Shown here: one piece after another, positions 1-8,669 of the stretch
How the letters are laid out: the number at the start of each line of letters is the position of its first letter
Numbering within the stretch: position 1 is the stretch's first letter
NCBI RefSeq assembly: GCF_002286775.1
Contig: NZ_NSGJ01000002.1
Coordinates: 1 to 64,000 of the forward strand
Direction of reading: 5' to 3'
From: Myroides sp. N17-2
GTDB taxonomy: Bacteria > Bacteroidota > Bacteroidia > Flavobacteriales > Flavobacteriaceae
Length of the DNA: 64,000 nucleotides
Program-made: the position numbers and the translations under genes
Notes under the pieces: generated by a model
Seen by the model: only the letters and a program-made list of their open reading frames with translations
Databases searched by the model: none
What the model was told of the DNA's origin: nothing

Positions 1-6
1 CTTCTT

Positions 7-108
7 CGGATAACCTATTTACAGGTGTAAAGATCGGTTATCCGAGTTAAGAGGATGATTTAAAGCATATTATAGATATGAAAAGCTCCGATAAAAGTTT
101 TTATCGGA
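7..108. repeat. Two short hairpins upstream of the DinB-fold gene
   Basis: Two inverted repeats lie in the left-hand non-coding stretch. The first pairs CGGATAACC (7-15) with GGTTATCCG (36-44). The second pairs TCCGATAAAA (87-96) with TTTTATCGGA (99-108). The second resembles a terminator stem for a gene left of the window but is not followed by a clear T-run. Function is unknown. Confidence 0.5.
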
Positions 109-132
109 CACTGATGTTTAAATATTAAAGAT

Positions 133-627
133 ATGGGAATAACTAAAAGTTTCTTGTTAGAGTTAGCGCATGAAGTGAATAGTACTAAAAAAATTATTGC
201 TTGCGTACCGAATGATAAGTGGGGATGGAAGCCTCATGTAAAATCTATGAGCCTTGGAGATTTGTCAAAGCATATCGTTGAATTGACAGTTTGGACTGAG
301 AATATTCTTACCAAAGATTTCTTGGATTTTCAAGTTGATTATAAGCCGTTACAAGCGGTAACAACAGAAGATCTATTAGTATTACTAGACAAGTATGAAA
401 AGGTGGTTATATCGGCTTTAAATGTATTTGATGAGGAAAAGTGGATGTCTGATTGGAAACTTAAGTCAGGTGATCACATTATTGTAGAAATGCCTAAAGT
501 AGCAGCGAATAGATTCATAGTGAATAATCATATTTACCACCATAGAGGTCAGTTATCTGTTTATTTACGATTATTAGATATTGCTATTCCAGGTATGTAT
601 GGACCATCTGCAGATGATGCGAAGTAA
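133..627 (+). CDS. DinB-superfamily four-helix protein
   Basis: Small soluble protein of 164 residues, the usual length for the DinB/YfiT-like putative metal-dependent hydrolase fold. This fold is unrelated to DNA polymerase IV, which shares the name. His47 in the first helical half and the NHxxHHRGQ motif (His133, His136, His137) near the C-terminus are the expected metal-ligand positions. The C-terminus (LDI..PGMYGPSADD) is typical of the Bacteroidota branch. Members that have been studied are often thiol-dependent transferases or damage-inducible proteins, but the substrate here cannot be predicted. It stands alone, followed by a terminator and a tRNA on the opposite strand. The start is the first ATG after two hairpins. 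Confidence 0.85.
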   Translation: MGITKSFLLELAHEVNSTKKIIACVPNDKWGWKPHVKSMSLGDLSKHIVELTVWTENILTKDFLDFQVDYKPLQAVTTEDLLVLLDKYEKVVISALNVFDEEKWMSDWKLKSGDHIIVEMPKVAANRFIVNNHIYHHRGQLSVYLRLLDIAIPGMYGPSADDAK

Positions 628-649
628 TATATGATTTAAAAATACATAA

Positions 650-685
650 ATAAAAAACCCTAACTACTTAGTAATTAGGGTTTTT
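650..685 (+). terminator. Rho-independent terminator after the DinB-fold gene
   Basis: The stem AACCCTAA pairs with TTAGGGTT around a short loop and runs into TTTTT. It ends one base before the discriminator end of the opposite-strand tRNA. Confidence 0.8.
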
Positions 686-686
686 G

Positions 687-766
687 TGCCCGGAGTGGGA
701 ATCGAACCCACACTCCGAAGAACACGAGTTTGAGTCGTGCGCGTCTACCAATTCCGCCATCCGGGC
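687..766 (-). tRNA. tRNA-Leu (anticodon CAA)
   Basis: Read on the minus strand, the acceptor stem GCCCGGA pairs with TCCGGGC. The D-arm contains GAATTGGTAGACGC. The anticodon stem CACGA/TCGTG encloses the loop CTCAAAC, giving anticodon CAA for UUG codons. A short class-II variable arm is followed by the T-arm GTGGG-TTCGATT-CCCAC. The CCA end is not encoded. It is a single tRNA, not part of a cluster. Confidence 0.96.
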
Positions 767-860
767 CGATGACTTATCGTTTGTGAGTGCAAATGTAGAT
801 AAAAAAAATTAGGTACAAAGAAAAAATATAAAAAAAATCGTTTTGTCAATTTATATTTTA

Positions 861-868
861 TAAATTTG
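861..868 (+). promoter_or_regulatory. -7 element of the prs promoter
   Basis: TAAATTTG matches the Bacteroidota -7 consensus TAnnTTTG and lies 57 bases before the prs start. The nearest TTG upstream (843-845) is 15 bases away, closer than usual, so the -33 element is uncertain. Confidence 0.55.
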
Positions 869-924
869 CACCGCTTAACAATTATAGTTGAGTTCTAACT
901 CGCAACATAACAACTAATTATATA

Positions 925-1866
925 ATGTCATATTTCGAACCAGACGCAAAGATTTTTGCATGCGCTCAAAGCGTTGAGCTTGCTGAGAAAATTGCAAAAG
1001 CATACGGAGTAGAATTGGGAAAAGTAACTTTGTCACACTACAGTGATGGAGAGTTTCAACCTTCATTTGAAGAATCAATTAGAGGTAGAAGAGTTTTCTT
1101 AGTATGTTCTACATTTCCGTCATCAGATAATCTGATGGAATTGTTACTAATGTGTGATGCTGCTAAGCGCGCATCTGCAAGACACATCACTGCTGTAATT
1201 CCTTATTTTGGATGGGCAAGACAGGACAGAAAAGACAAACCAAGGGTTCCAATCGGAGCTAAATTAGTTGCTAAATTGCTTGAATCAGCAGGTGCTACTC
1301 GTATTATGACGATGGATTTACACGCAGATCAGATTCAAGGATTCTTTGAGAGACCAGTTGATCATCTGTATGCATCGACTATTTTCTTACCATATGTGAA
1401 AAGTTTAAAGTTAGATAATCTAACTATTGCTTCTCCTGATATGGGTGGATCTAAGAGAGCTTATGCTTATTCTAAGTTCTTAGAATCTGATGTAGTTATT
1501 TGCTATAAACAACGCAAACAAGCTAACATCATTGATAAAATGGAGTTGATAGGAGATGTTACTGGTCGTAATGTTGTTCTAGTTGATGATATGATTGACA
1601 CTGGTGGTACATTAGCAAAGGCTGCTGATATGATGATGGAGAGAGGAGCATTAAGTGTTAGAGCGATCTGTACACATGCTATTTTATCTGGAAGTGCTTA
1701 TGAAAAGATTGAGCAATCAGCTATAGAAGAATTAATCGTTACTGATTCAATTCCTTTGAAAAAACCTTGTGATAAAATAAAAGTATTAAGTTGTGCACCT
1801 TTATTTGGTGAGGTAATGCATAATGTACATGCTAACGAGTCTATTAGTAAGACTTTTGTAGTTTAG
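925..1866 (+). CDS. prs: Ribose-phosphate pyrophosphokinase
   Basis: Makes 5-phosphoribosyl-1-pyrophosphate from ribose 5-phosphate and ATP for purine, pyrimidine, histidine and NAD synthesis in the cytoplasm. At 313 residues it is the normal class I length. The ATP-site segment FGWARQDRK (95-103), the metal/ATP DLHADQIQGFF region (131-141, His133) and the PRPP-binding loop VLVDDMIDTGGTL (218-230) are intact. It has its own TAnnTTTG promoter and is followed after 28 bases by rplY, so the two are probably cotranscribed. That prs-rplY-pth order is common in bacteria. It supplies the substrate for the PurF-like enzyme at 37.6-39.5 kb. Confidence 0.98.
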   Translation: MSYFEPDAKIFACAQSVELAEKIAKAYGVELGKVTLSHYSDGEFQPSFEESIRGRRVFLVCSTFPSSDNLMELLLMCDAAKRASARHITAVIPYFGWARQDRKDKPRVPIGAKLVAKLLESAGATRIMTMDLHADQIQGFFERPVDHLYASTIFLPYVKSLKLDNLTIASPDMGGSKRAYAYSKFLESDVVICYKQRKQANIIDKMELIGDVTGRNVVLVDDMIDTGGTLAKAADMMMERGALSVRAICTHAILSGSAYEKIEQSAIEELIVTDSIPLKKPCDKIKVLSCAPLFGEVMHNVHANESISKTFVV

Positions 1867-1894
1867 AATTTATTAATTTTTTAAATATATTTAA

Positions 1895-2503
1895 ATGAAA
1901 TCAATTACGATTAAAGGATCAGAAAGAGAAAGCGTAGGTAAAGTATCAACTAAAGCCTTACGTAATGCTGGATTGGTACCTTGCGTGTTATACGGAGGAA
2001 CAGAATCAGCAGTGCACTTTTCTGCAGAAGAAAAAGCATTCAAAAATTTAGTTTACACTCCAAACGTACACACAGTGGTAATTGAATTGGAAGGTGGGAA
2101 AACTTTCAACGCTATCTTACAAGATATCCAATTTCACCCAGTATCTGATGAAATCTTACACATTGATTTCTACCAATTACACGAGGATAAAGAAATTACA
2201 TTAGAGGTTCCTGTTAAACTTAACGGAAATGCTAAAGGTGTAATGGCTGGAGGTGTATTAAACTTAAACTTACGTAAATTAAAAGTAAGAGCTTTACCAG
2301 CTAACTTACCTGATTTCGTTGAAGTAAACATCTCTCATTTAGAAATGGGGAACAAATTATATGTTACTGACGTTGCTGTTAACAATTACAAATTGTTACA
2401 CACTGATAACACTGTAATCTGTCAAGTAAGAATTTCTCGTGCAGCTATGAAAGCAGCTCAAGAAGCAGCAAAAGCAGCAAAAACTCCTGCAAAGAAAAAA
2501 TAA
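1895..2503 (+). CDS. rplY: 50S ribosomal protein L25 (general stress protein Ctc type)
   Basis: Ribosomal protein that binds 5S rRNA in the large subunit. At 202 residues it is the long two-domain (TL5/Ctc) form: an N-terminal 5S-binding beta-barrel (about 1-95) and a C-terminal domain (about 96-180). An Ala/Lys-rich tail from about residue 185 (repeated AAK units) is likely flexible and RNA-contacting. It follows prs by 28 bases with no promoter seen between them, and a strong terminator follows. Codon use is like that of highly expressed neighbours. Confidence 0.97.
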   Translation: MKSITIKGSERESVGKVSTKALRNAGLVPCVLYGGTESAVHFSAEEKAFKNLVYTPNVHTVVIELEGGKTFNAILQDIQFHPVSDEILHIDFYQLHEDKEITLEVPVKLNGNAKGVMAGGVLNLNLRKLKVRALPANLPDFVEVNISHLEMGNKLYVTDVAVNNYKLLHTDNTVICQVRISRAAMKAAQEAAKAAKTPAKKK

Positions 2504-2525
2504 TTTTTTTAGCAAGATATTTTCC

Positions 2526-2560
2526 AAAAGCATCTGTGTTTACACAGGTGCTTTTTTTTT
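2526..2560 (+). terminator. Terminator of prs-rplY
   Basis: The stem AAGCATCTGTG pairs with CACAGGTGCTT (one G-T pair) around TTTA and is followed by nine T. It separates prs-rplY from the independently promoted pth. Confidence 0.9.
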
Positions 2561-2594
2561 GTGCTATATGTAAGGTTACTTATCTCGTTTAATG

Positions 2595-2602
2595 TATTTT
2601 TG
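2595..2602 (+). promoter_or_regulatory. -7 element of the pth promoter; decides the start
   Basis: TATTTTTG fits TAnnTTTG. It overlaps a possible upstream ATG at 2592, so that ATG would not be inside the transcript. This favours the start at 2634. No clear -33 TTTG is seen. Confidence 0.6.
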
Positions 2603-2633
2603 CAATTCAATTAATTATGTCATTAATAGAGAG

Positions 2634-3200
2634 ATGAAGAAGTTTTTAATTATCGGATTAGGAAATATAGGTGCTGAATATATTAATACACGTCATAATA
2701 TCGGGTTTAAGGTAGTAGACGAAATAGCGAGAGAACTTGGTGGTGACTGGCAAACTGTGAAACTAGGAAGTTTAGCAGAAGTAAAGGTTAAAGGGAGAAC
2801 ACTGTTACTTCTTAAACCTAATACTTATATGAACCTTAGTGGGAAGGCTGTGCAGTACTGGATGGAGAAGGAAAAGATACCTGTTGAGAATATACTTGTG
2901 ATAACAGATGATTTGAATCTTGCCTTTGGTACAATCAGGATTAAAGCAAAAGGTTCTGATGGTGGACACAATGGGCTTAAGAGTATACAAGCTACATTAA
3001 ACTCAGCAGCATACCCTCGTTTTAGATTTGGTATCAGTGATGAATTTAAGAAAGGACAGCAAGTAGATTATGTTTTGGGAGTATGGGACGATAAGGAGAA
3101 AGAGCTTCTACCAGAACGTCTTAAAATGGCTTCTAAGGCAGTACAAGAGTTTGCTCTTGCAGGACTTAACAATGCAATGAATACCTATAACGGAAAGTAA
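2634..3200 (+). CDS. pth: Peptidyl-tRNA hydrolase
   Basis: Cleaves peptidyl-tRNA released from stalled ribosomes, recycling tRNA in the cytoplasm. Numbered from the chosen start it has 188 residues, the usual length. It shows GLGNIGAEY (8-16), the catalytic NTRHNIGF segment (His21), KPNTYMNLSG (61-70), an Asp pair at 92-93 and GGHNGLKS (110-117). A 14-codon N-terminal extension is possible on paper, but it begins inside the -7 promoter element and precedes the family's MKKFLIIGLGN-type start. The gene is convergent with aspS across a shared bidirectional terminator. Confidence 0.96.
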   Translation: MKKFLIIGLGNIGAEYINTRHNIGFKVVDEIARELGGDWQTVKLGSLAEVKVKGRTLLLLKPNTYMNLSGKAVQYWMEKEKIPVENILVITDDLNLAFGTIRIKAKGSDGGHNGLKSIQATLNSAAYPRFRFGISDEFKKGQQVDYVLGVWDDKEKELLPERLKMASKAVQEFALAGLNNAMNTYNGK

Positions 3201-3223
3201 TTTTCTAAAAGGGTAGAAATATA

Positions 3224-3257
3224 AAAAGGGAGTTACTTGAATTAGTAACTCCCTTTT
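3224..3257. terminator. Bidirectional terminator between pth and aspS
   Basis: A perfect 14-bp stem AAAAGGGAGTTACT/AGTAACTCCCTTTT with a 6-base loop has A/T runs on both sides. It can serve both convergent genes. Confidence 0.92.
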
Positions 3258-3263
3258 CTATTA

Positions 3264-5021
3264 TTATGCTTGTGGTTGTACCACTGTAATGTGTAATTCT
3301 TCTAATTGTTCTGGAGTGATTGTCGCTGGAGCGTCAATCATAACATCTCTACCAGAGTTGTTTTTAGGGAACGCGATGAAATCTCTAATTGTCTCTTGTC
3401 CTCCTAAGATAGCAACTAACCTATCCAAACCAAAAGCTAACCCCCCGTGAGGTGGTGCTCCATATTGGAATGCATTCATTAAGAAGCCGAATTGTTTCTC
3501 TGCTTCTTCTTTGCTAAATCCAAGGTGTTTAAACATTAACTCTTGCGTAGCTTTATCGTGGATACGAATAGAACCTCCTCCGATTTCGTTACCGTTTAAT
3601 ACCATGTCATAAGCATTAGCACGTACTTTTCCTGGATCAGTATCTAATAAAGCAATATCTTCTACTTTAGGAGATGTGAACGGGTGGTGCATAGCGAAGT
3701 AGCGTTTTGCTTCTTCATCATACTCGAATAATGGGAAATCAATTACCCATAACGGAGCGAACTCATCTGACTTTCTTAATCCCATACGGTTACCTAATTC
3801 CATACGTAGAGCACTTAACTGTCCTCTTGTTTTGTTAGCAGGTCCAGATAATACTAAGATTAAGTCACCAGCTTTAGCACCAGTTACCTCAGCCCATTGT
3901 TTAAGATCTTCTTGGTCATAGAATTTATCTACTGAAGATTTGAATGTACCATCAGCTTCACATTTACAGTACACCATTCCTGATGCACCTACTTGTGGAC
4001 GTTTAACCCATTCGATAAGAGCATCTATCTCTTTACGAGTATAGGCAGCAGCATCTGGTACAGCAATACCTACTACTAACTCAGCACTGTTAAATACACC
4101 GAATTCTTTATGTTGAGCTACAGCATTTAACTCACCGAACTCCATACCAAAACGGATATCTGGTTTGTCATTACCATATTTGCGCATTGCTTCTTCGAAA
4201 GTCATACGAGGGAATTTCTTCACCTCTATACCGTGGATAGATTTCAATAGATGTCTAGTCATTCCTTCGAATGTATCCATAATATCCTCTTGATCTACGA
4301 ATGTCATCTCACAGTCTATTTGAGTAAACTCAGGCTGTCTATCAGCACGTAAATCCTCATCACGGAAACACTTCACGATTTGGAAGTATCTATCCATACC
4401 ACCTACCATCAACAATTGTTTGAAAGTTTGTGGTGATTGTGGCAAAGCGTAGAATTGACCTGCGTTCATACGAGAAGGTACCACGAAATCACGTGCTCCT
4501 TCTGGAGTAGAACTAATTAAGTAAGGCGTCTCTACCTCACAGAAATCTTGTGCAGAAAGATAATTTCTAACCTCTTGAGCTACCTTGTGTCTAAACAATA
4601 AATTGTTCTTCACTGGGTTTCTACGGATATCTAAGTAACGGTATTTCATACGGATGTCTTCACCACCATCAGTATCATCTTCGATAGTGAATGGAGGTAC
4701 AGCAGACTCGTTTAATACTGTAAGTGTGTGAACTAAGATCTCGATATCTCCCGTAGGGATATTAGGATTCTTAGAAGCACGTTCTATTACTTGTCCTTTT
4801 ACTTGAATTACAAACTCTCTTCCAAGGTTTTTAGCTGCTTCGAATACTGCTTTATCAGTTCTCTCTGCATCAAAGATTAACTGTGTGATACCATAGCGGT
4901 CACGTAAGTCGATCCAAATCATAAAACCTTTATCGCGATGCTTGCTTACCCATCCAGATAGGGTAACTTCTGTATTTATATCCGAAGCTCTTAAGGCTCC
5001 GCAATTATGCGTTCTGTACAT
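3264..5021 (-). CDS. aspS: Aspartyl-tRNA synthetase
   Basis: Class II synthetase charging tRNA-Asp in the cytoplasm. At 585 residues it has the bacterial architecture: an N-terminal OB-fold anticodon-binding domain ([21 protein letters not shown]), a catalytic core with motif 2 ([19 protein letters not shown]), a GAD insertion domain in the middle, and motif 3 near the end ([10 protein letters not shown]). The start fits the family exactly. It has its own promoter (5041-5048) and is followed downstream by the shared terminator. No lineage-specific oddities were seen. Confidence 0.98.
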   Translation of the reverse strand: MYRTHNCGALRASDINTEVTLSGWVSKHRDKGFMIWIDLRDRYGITQLIFDAERTDKAVFEAAKNLGREFVIQVKGQVIERASKNPNIPTGDIEILVHTLTVLNESAVPPFTIEDDTDGGEDIRMKYRYLDIRRNPVKNNLLFRHKVAQEVRNYLSAQDFCEVETPYLISSTPEGARDFVVPSRMNAGQFYALPQSPQTFKQLLMVGGMDRYFQIVKCFRDEDLRADRQPEFTQIDCEMTFVDQEDIMDTFEGMTRHLLKSIHGIEVKKFPRMTFEEAMRKYGNDKPDIRFGMEFGELNAVAQHKEFGVFNSAELVVGIAVPDAAAYTRKEIDALIEWVKRPQVGASGMVYCKCEADGTFKSSVDKFYDQEDLKQWAEVTGAKAGDLILVLSGPANKTRGQLSALRMELGNRMGLRKSDEFAPLWVIDFPLFEYDEEAKRYFAMHHPFTSPKVEDIALLDTDPGKVRANAYDMVLNGNEIGGGSIRIHDKATQELMFKHLGFSKEEAEKQFGFLMNAFQYGAPPHGGLAFGLDRLVAILGGQETIRDFIAFPKNNSGRDVMIDAPATITPEQLEELHITVVQPQA

Positions 5022-5040
5022 TGCTAAAAATTATTTCCTA

Positions 5041-5048
5041 CAAATTTA
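5041..5048 (-). promoter_or_regulatory. -7 element of the aspS promoter
   Basis: The minus-strand reading is TAAATTTG, matching TAnnTTTG, 20 bases upstream of the aspS ATG. No convincing -33 element was found at the usual distance. Confidence 0.5.
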
Positions 5049-5115
5049 TAAACTTATTATGAATGATAGAATAAAAGCAGAGACAATATGTTTTAGTTTT
5101 TACTCTATTTGTGTT

Positions 5116-6270
5116 TTAAGTTGTTGCATTTCTTTTCATACGGATGAATACATAGGCAAGTAATGCTCCACATAATGCTAATCCTGCACCTATCCATTCA
5201 GGTGAATTATACCCTAATCCCATTGTGATAGGGATACCTCCTAATGAAGCTCCTAATGCATTACCGATATTAAAGGATGCTTGACCAGCCGAAGCCGCTA
5301 ACATCTCAGATCCCTTAGCATTGTTAATTAATAACATCTGTAATGGCGATCCAATAGTGAATGCTACTAACCCTGTGACTAATGACATTGCGTATGCCAT
5401 CCATTGAATATGAACAGTGTAATATACGATAATTAAACAAATCGCCATCCCACAAAACGAAAAGATTACCGCCTTAGCAGGAGGGAATGTATCTGCTAAT
5501 TTACCTCCGACGAAGTTACCCATAAACATTCCTAAACCTACTAATGTCATCACTAGAGGTATTCTAGCTTCAGAGATTTGAGCAATATTAGTCATCATCG
5601 GTGCGATATAACTTATCCATGCAAATAAACCTCCCGTCCCTATCGAGATCAAAGCTACTAATACCCACGCAATAGGAGTTTTGAAGAAGGCGGTCTGTTT
5701 CTTAAGGTTTGTTTCTTTATCTGCCTCTAATTTTGGTACCCATGCAGCTATAGTTAACGCTGATATAACACCTAACGAAGCGATAAGCATATATGCCGTA
5801 CGCCATGAGAATTCCTGTCCGATGTATGTACTTAATGGTACTCCTACTAAGTTAGCTGTTGTTAAACCTGCAAACATAATAGCTACGGCTTGAGCTTCTT
5901 TACCTTTTTTGGCTAATCGAGTAGCGACTACAGACCCCACCCCGAAGAATGCTCCATGAGGAAGTCCTGACATAAATCGTGAAATGATTAACGTAGTATA
6001 ACTAGGTGATATAACGAATAGCAAATGGAAGAATGAGAACATTATCATCAGTGCCATTAGTACTTTGTGAGGGGCGTATTTATTAGAAGACATTACTAAT
6101 AAGGGAGCTCCTACTACTACACCTAAGGCATACGTAGAGATAAAGTTCCCCGCTTTTGGAATACTTATTTGTAAATCATTAGCGATAGTAGGAAGTAGTC
6201 CCATCATTGAGAATTCTGTCATTCCGATGGCTAGTCCACCTACTGCTAATGCTATTAAACTTTTGTTCAT
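5116..6270 (-). CDS. MFS transporter, DHA1/AraJ-like drug or metabolite exporter
   Basis: Integral inner-membrane protein of 384 residues with about twelve hydrophobic segments, the usual size for the 12-helix DHA1 group of the major facilitator superfamily. The N-terminus (GLAIGMTEFSMMGLLPTIA) is characteristic of the arabinose-efflux/purine-efflux (AraJ, PbuE, YdhP) group, and the helix 2-3 region has the expected short cytoplasmic loop. Proton-driven export is known for the family, but the substrate cannot be read from the sequence. It lies 34 bases downstream of the OYE-type reductase gene in the same orientation, so the two are probably one operon, perhaps modifying and exporting a reactive compound. 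Confidence 0.88.
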   Translation of the reverse strand: MNKSLIALAVGGLAIGMTEFSMMGLLPTIANDLQISIPKAGNFISTYALGVVVGAPLLVMSSNKYAPHKVLMALMIMFSFFHLLFVISPSYTTLIISRFMSGLPHGAFFGVGSVVATRLAKKGKEAQAVAIMFAGLTTANLVGVPLSTYIGQEFSWRTAYMLIASLGVISALTIAAWVPKLEADKETNLKKQTAFFKTPIAWVLVALISIGTGGLFAWISYIAPMMTNIAQISEARIPLVMTLVGLGMFMGNFVGGKLADTFPPAKAVIFSFCGMAICLIIVYYTVHIQWMAYAMSLVTGLVAFTIGSPLQMLLINNAKGSEMLAASAGQASFNIGNALGASLGGIPITMGLGYNSPEWIGAGLALCGALLAYVFIRMKRNATT

Positions 6271-6304
6271 TGTTGTTTTACTGAGTTTTAATTTTTATAA
6301 AATA

Positions 6305-7375
6305 CTATATTGTTTCTTTACCTCTTTCGTATTGATTAGCCCATGCTAGATCTACACCTAGTTCTGTAGCAGCTCTCATAGCGAAGTGAGGATCTCTTAA
6401 TAATTCTCTACCGAGTAAGATACAGTCAGCTTGATTGGCTTGAAGTATATCTTCTGCTTGTCTACCTGTTTTGATAAGACCTACTGTGCCTACTAGTATA
6501 TCTGTTTGTTGTTTGATGGCTTCAGCGAAGGGTACTTGGTAGTTTGGGGCAACTTTTATCTGTTGATGTCTGACTAATCCTCCAGTACTCACATCGATTA
6601 GTTCCACACCTTTAAGATGTACTTGTTTGGCTAATTCGATACTGTCTTCTAAAGACCATCCGCCTTCAGCCCAGTCTGTAGCAGATATTCTAAGCCATAG
6701 ACTCTGAGTAGTCAATACTGACTTAACAGCCTCTATTATTTCTATTGTTAATCTAATTCTATTTTCAAAACTACCACCGTATTCATCCGTACGTGTATTC
6801 GTTAGGGGAGATAAGAACTGATGAAGTAAATATCCATGTGCACCGTGTAGTTCTATTATCTCATAGCCAGCTTCTACAGCTCGTCTTGCACCTGATTGAA
6901 ATGCTTTGATTATTCTATCTATCTCACCTTTGTCCATCTCAGTAGGGAGATTCTCTCCATCATTAAACGAGATAGGAGAAGGAGCGATAGTCTGCCAGCC
7001 GTTATTTACCGTTGGTGCTATCTGTGCTCTATTGATCCATGGTTTGTCACAGCTTGCTTTTCTACCTGCATGTGCTAATTGTATTCCAGGTACAGATCCT
7101 TGACTTTTTATAAACGTAGTTATCTGTCGTAATTTAGTAATATGCTCATCAGACCAGATACCTAAATCAGCATAGGTGATTCTTCCCTCTGGACTTATAG
7201 CAGTTGCTTCTTGTATAATAGCTCCTACTTTTCCTATCGCAAATTGTCCATAGTGAACCAAATGCCAATCACTCGCATAGCCATCTATAGCAGAGTATTG
7301 ACACATTGGAGAAACAATAATTCTGTTGTATAATGTATTGTCCCTTAATACTAAAGGAGAGAATAGAGTTTTCAT
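6305..7375 (-). CDS. NADH:flavin oxidoreductase, YqjM/NamA-type old yellow enzyme
   Basis: FMN-dependent ene-reductase that reduces activated C=C bonds with NAD(P)H in the cytoplasm. At 356 residues it is slightly longer than YqjM. Landmarks of the YqjM class are Cys25 in SPMCQYS (the redox-tuning Cys), GIQLAHAGRKAS (98-109) on the flavin, the substrate-binding pair His177/His180 in HGAHGYLLHQFLSP, and the TRTDEYGGSFENR stretch. Family members handle enals, enones, nitro compounds and quinones in oxidative or xenobiotic stress. First gene of an apparent operon with the MFS exporter. Promoter at 7399-7406. Confidence 0.93.
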   Translation of the reverse strand: MKTLFSPLVLRDNTLYNRIIVSPMCQYSAIDGYASDWHLVHYGQFAIGKVGAIIQEATAISPEGRITYADLGIWSDEHITKLRQITTFIKSQGSVPGIQLAHAGRKASCDKPWINRAQIAPTVNNGWQTIAPSPISFNDGENLPTEMDKGEIDRIIKAFQSGARRAVEAGYEIIELHGAHGYLLHQFLSPLTNTRTDEYGGSFENRIRLTIEIIEAVKSVLTTQSLWLRISATDWAEGGWSLEDSIELAKQVHLKGVELIDVSTGGLVRHQQIKVAPNYQVPFAEAIKQQTDILVGTVGLIKTGRQAEDILQANQADCILLGRELLRDPHFAMRAATELGVDLAWANQYERGKETI

Positions 7376-7398
7376 AAGTTGTGTGTTGTTTGGTGGTG

Positions 7399-7406
7399 CA
7401 AAGGTA
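7399..7406 (-). promoter_or_regulatory. -7 element of the reductase-exporter operon
   Basis: The minus strand reads TACCTTTG, a TAnnTTTG match, 24 bases before the reductase ATG. No strong -33 element is visible. Confidence 0.5.
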
Positions 7407-7502
7407 TAAAATCGAAAATAGAATAGAAGGTCTTTTGTCCTAAAGGATTTTGCGTTTGAATAATTATTACACTTATCTACTGTTTACTTCGACTAGGAAG
7501 CC

Positions 7503-7510
7503 TATATTTG
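7503..7510 (+). promoter_or_regulatory. -7 element of the binding-lipoprotein gene; decides the start
   Basis: TATATTTG (TAnnTTTG) overlaps the possible TTG start at 7508 of a longer reading. Translation must therefore begin downstream, at the ATG at 7541 that opens a lipoprotein signal. Confidence 0.6.
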
Positions 7511-7540
7511 TTATTTGTAATCAATATAAATAAATTAATA

Positions 7541-8473
7541 ATGAACTATTTTAGAATACTTACTGGAGCATTACTTGTTGGTGTGCTTTCTGTTGGATGT
7601 AAACAGACGAATACTGAAGCGAAGTCTGAAGAGACTTTATCTATAGAGAATATGGGACGTACGATAAGCTTTAATAAGAAACTAGAGAATGTCGTTGTCT
7701 TTGACGTGGGGGCAATGGAGAATATGGCAGAGTTAAACATCCCGTTTAAGGGAATGGCTAAAGTCTACAGTCCTAACTTTCTTGCTAAATATGCAGATGA
7801 CGAGAGTATTGAGAATGTAGGTTCTTTTATGCAACCTAACTATGAACTAGTCAGCTCTGTTAATCCTGATTTGATTATTATGAGTAGTTGGTTTGATAAG
7901 GATTATCCTGAGTTCTCTAAGATTGCACCGACGATAGCGCTTGGTATTGCAGGGAGCAACTATTTAGCGAGTACTAAAGAGAATTTAAAAACATTAGGTC
8001 AGGTGTTTCAAGTAGTTGATAAAACCGATAAGCTTATAGAGAATATTGACCATAAAGTTGAGCATATGAAGTCTGTCATCAGTAAGAGTGATGCGAAGGC
8101 TATGCTTATCTTGTATAATAGTAAGAGTTATAGTGTCTTTAGTGAGAACTCTCGTTACGGTTATATCTTTAATGATTTAGGGATTAAGCCTGCAGTAGTT
8201 GGTTTAGAAGAAGGTAGTGATCATGGTAATGTCGTATCTAGTGAGTTTATATTAGAACATAATCCTGATATTATCTTTATTATCGATAGAGGATTAGTGA
8301 TGGAGAATAGACATGCAGATAAGAAGGACGTTGAGAACCCTTTAATCCAAAAGACGAATGCCTATAAGAATGGCAAGATTATCTATCTAGATCCTAATGC
8401 TTGGTATTTAGCAGGAGGAGGATATATCTCTTTAAATATGATGCTAGACGAATTAGCTCAAGCGTATAAGTAG
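7541..8473 (+). CDS. Siderophore/haem ABC-type substrate-binding lipoprotein (orphan)
   Basis: Class III periplasmic-binding fold protein resembling the FatB/YclQ siderophore-binding group. From the chosen start it has 310 residues with a lipoprotein signal ending LSVGC (lipidated Cys20). The N-lobe contains ENVVVFDVGAMENMAEL and NPDLIIMSSW, a long helix (about 160-190) links the lobes, and the C-lobe contains HNPDIIFIIDRG and the closing AYKNGKIIYLDP. No permease or ATPase gene is adjacent, so it either works with a distant transporter or acts as a surface/periplasmic binder. The promoter overlaps the only earlier start. An MITE-like repeat begins four bases after the stop. Confidence 0.88.
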   Translation: MNYFRILTGALLVGVLSVGCKQTNTEAKSEETLSIENMGRTISFNKKLENVVVFDVGAMENMAELNIPFKGMAKVYSPNFLAKYADDESIENVGSFMQPNYELVSSVNPDLIIMSSWFDKDYPEFSKIAPTIALGIAGSNYLASTKENLKTLGQVFQVVDKTDKLIENIDHKVEHMKSVISKSDAKAMLILYNSKSYSVFSENSRYGYIFNDLGIKPAVVGLEEGSDHGNVVSSEFILEHNPDIIFIIDRGLVMENRHADKKDVENPLIQKTNAYKNGKIIYLDPNAWYLAGGGYISLNMMLDELAQAYK

Positions 8474-8477
8474 TATA

Positions 8478-8631
8478 ACCTTAAATCTGCAACTACCATT
8501 TACTGCGAATTAATTCTACTTCACATAGCTTCAATTAGCTCTAAAACCACACTACAGTGTGCTTTAATCACTAATTTTGCTCTGTTTTGTACAATTCATT
8601 CTCGTTTAAATGCTCTCTACAGATTTAAGGT
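8478..8631 (+). repeat. MITE-like palindromic repeat, copy 1
   Basis: 154-bp non-coding element with perfect 12-bp terminal inverted repeats ACCTTAAATCTG/CAGATTTAAGGT and a central palindrome CACACTACAGTGTG. It is flanked by the direct repeat ATA (8475-8477 and 8632-8634), which looks like a 3-bp target duplication. It differs from copy 4 (35800-35953) at about 11 positions by my alignment. It sits between convergent genes, just before their terminator. Confidence 0.85.
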
Positions 8632-8635
8632 ATAA

Positions 8636-8666
8636 AAAAAGCCAACTGACTCAGTTGGCTTTTTGC
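8636..8666. terminator. Bidirectional terminator, binding lipoprotein / DtxR-type regulator
   Basis: The stem AAAGCCAACTGA/TCAGTTGGCTTT is flanked by A-run and T-run, so it can end both the plus-strand lipoprotein gene and the minus-strand regulator gene. Confidence 0.88.
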
Positions 8667-8669
8667 TTT

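Noticed and set aside
2592-2633. N-terminal extension of Pth from ATG 2592
   Set aside because: The codon lies within the -7 promoter element, and the family start is MKKFLIIGLGN.
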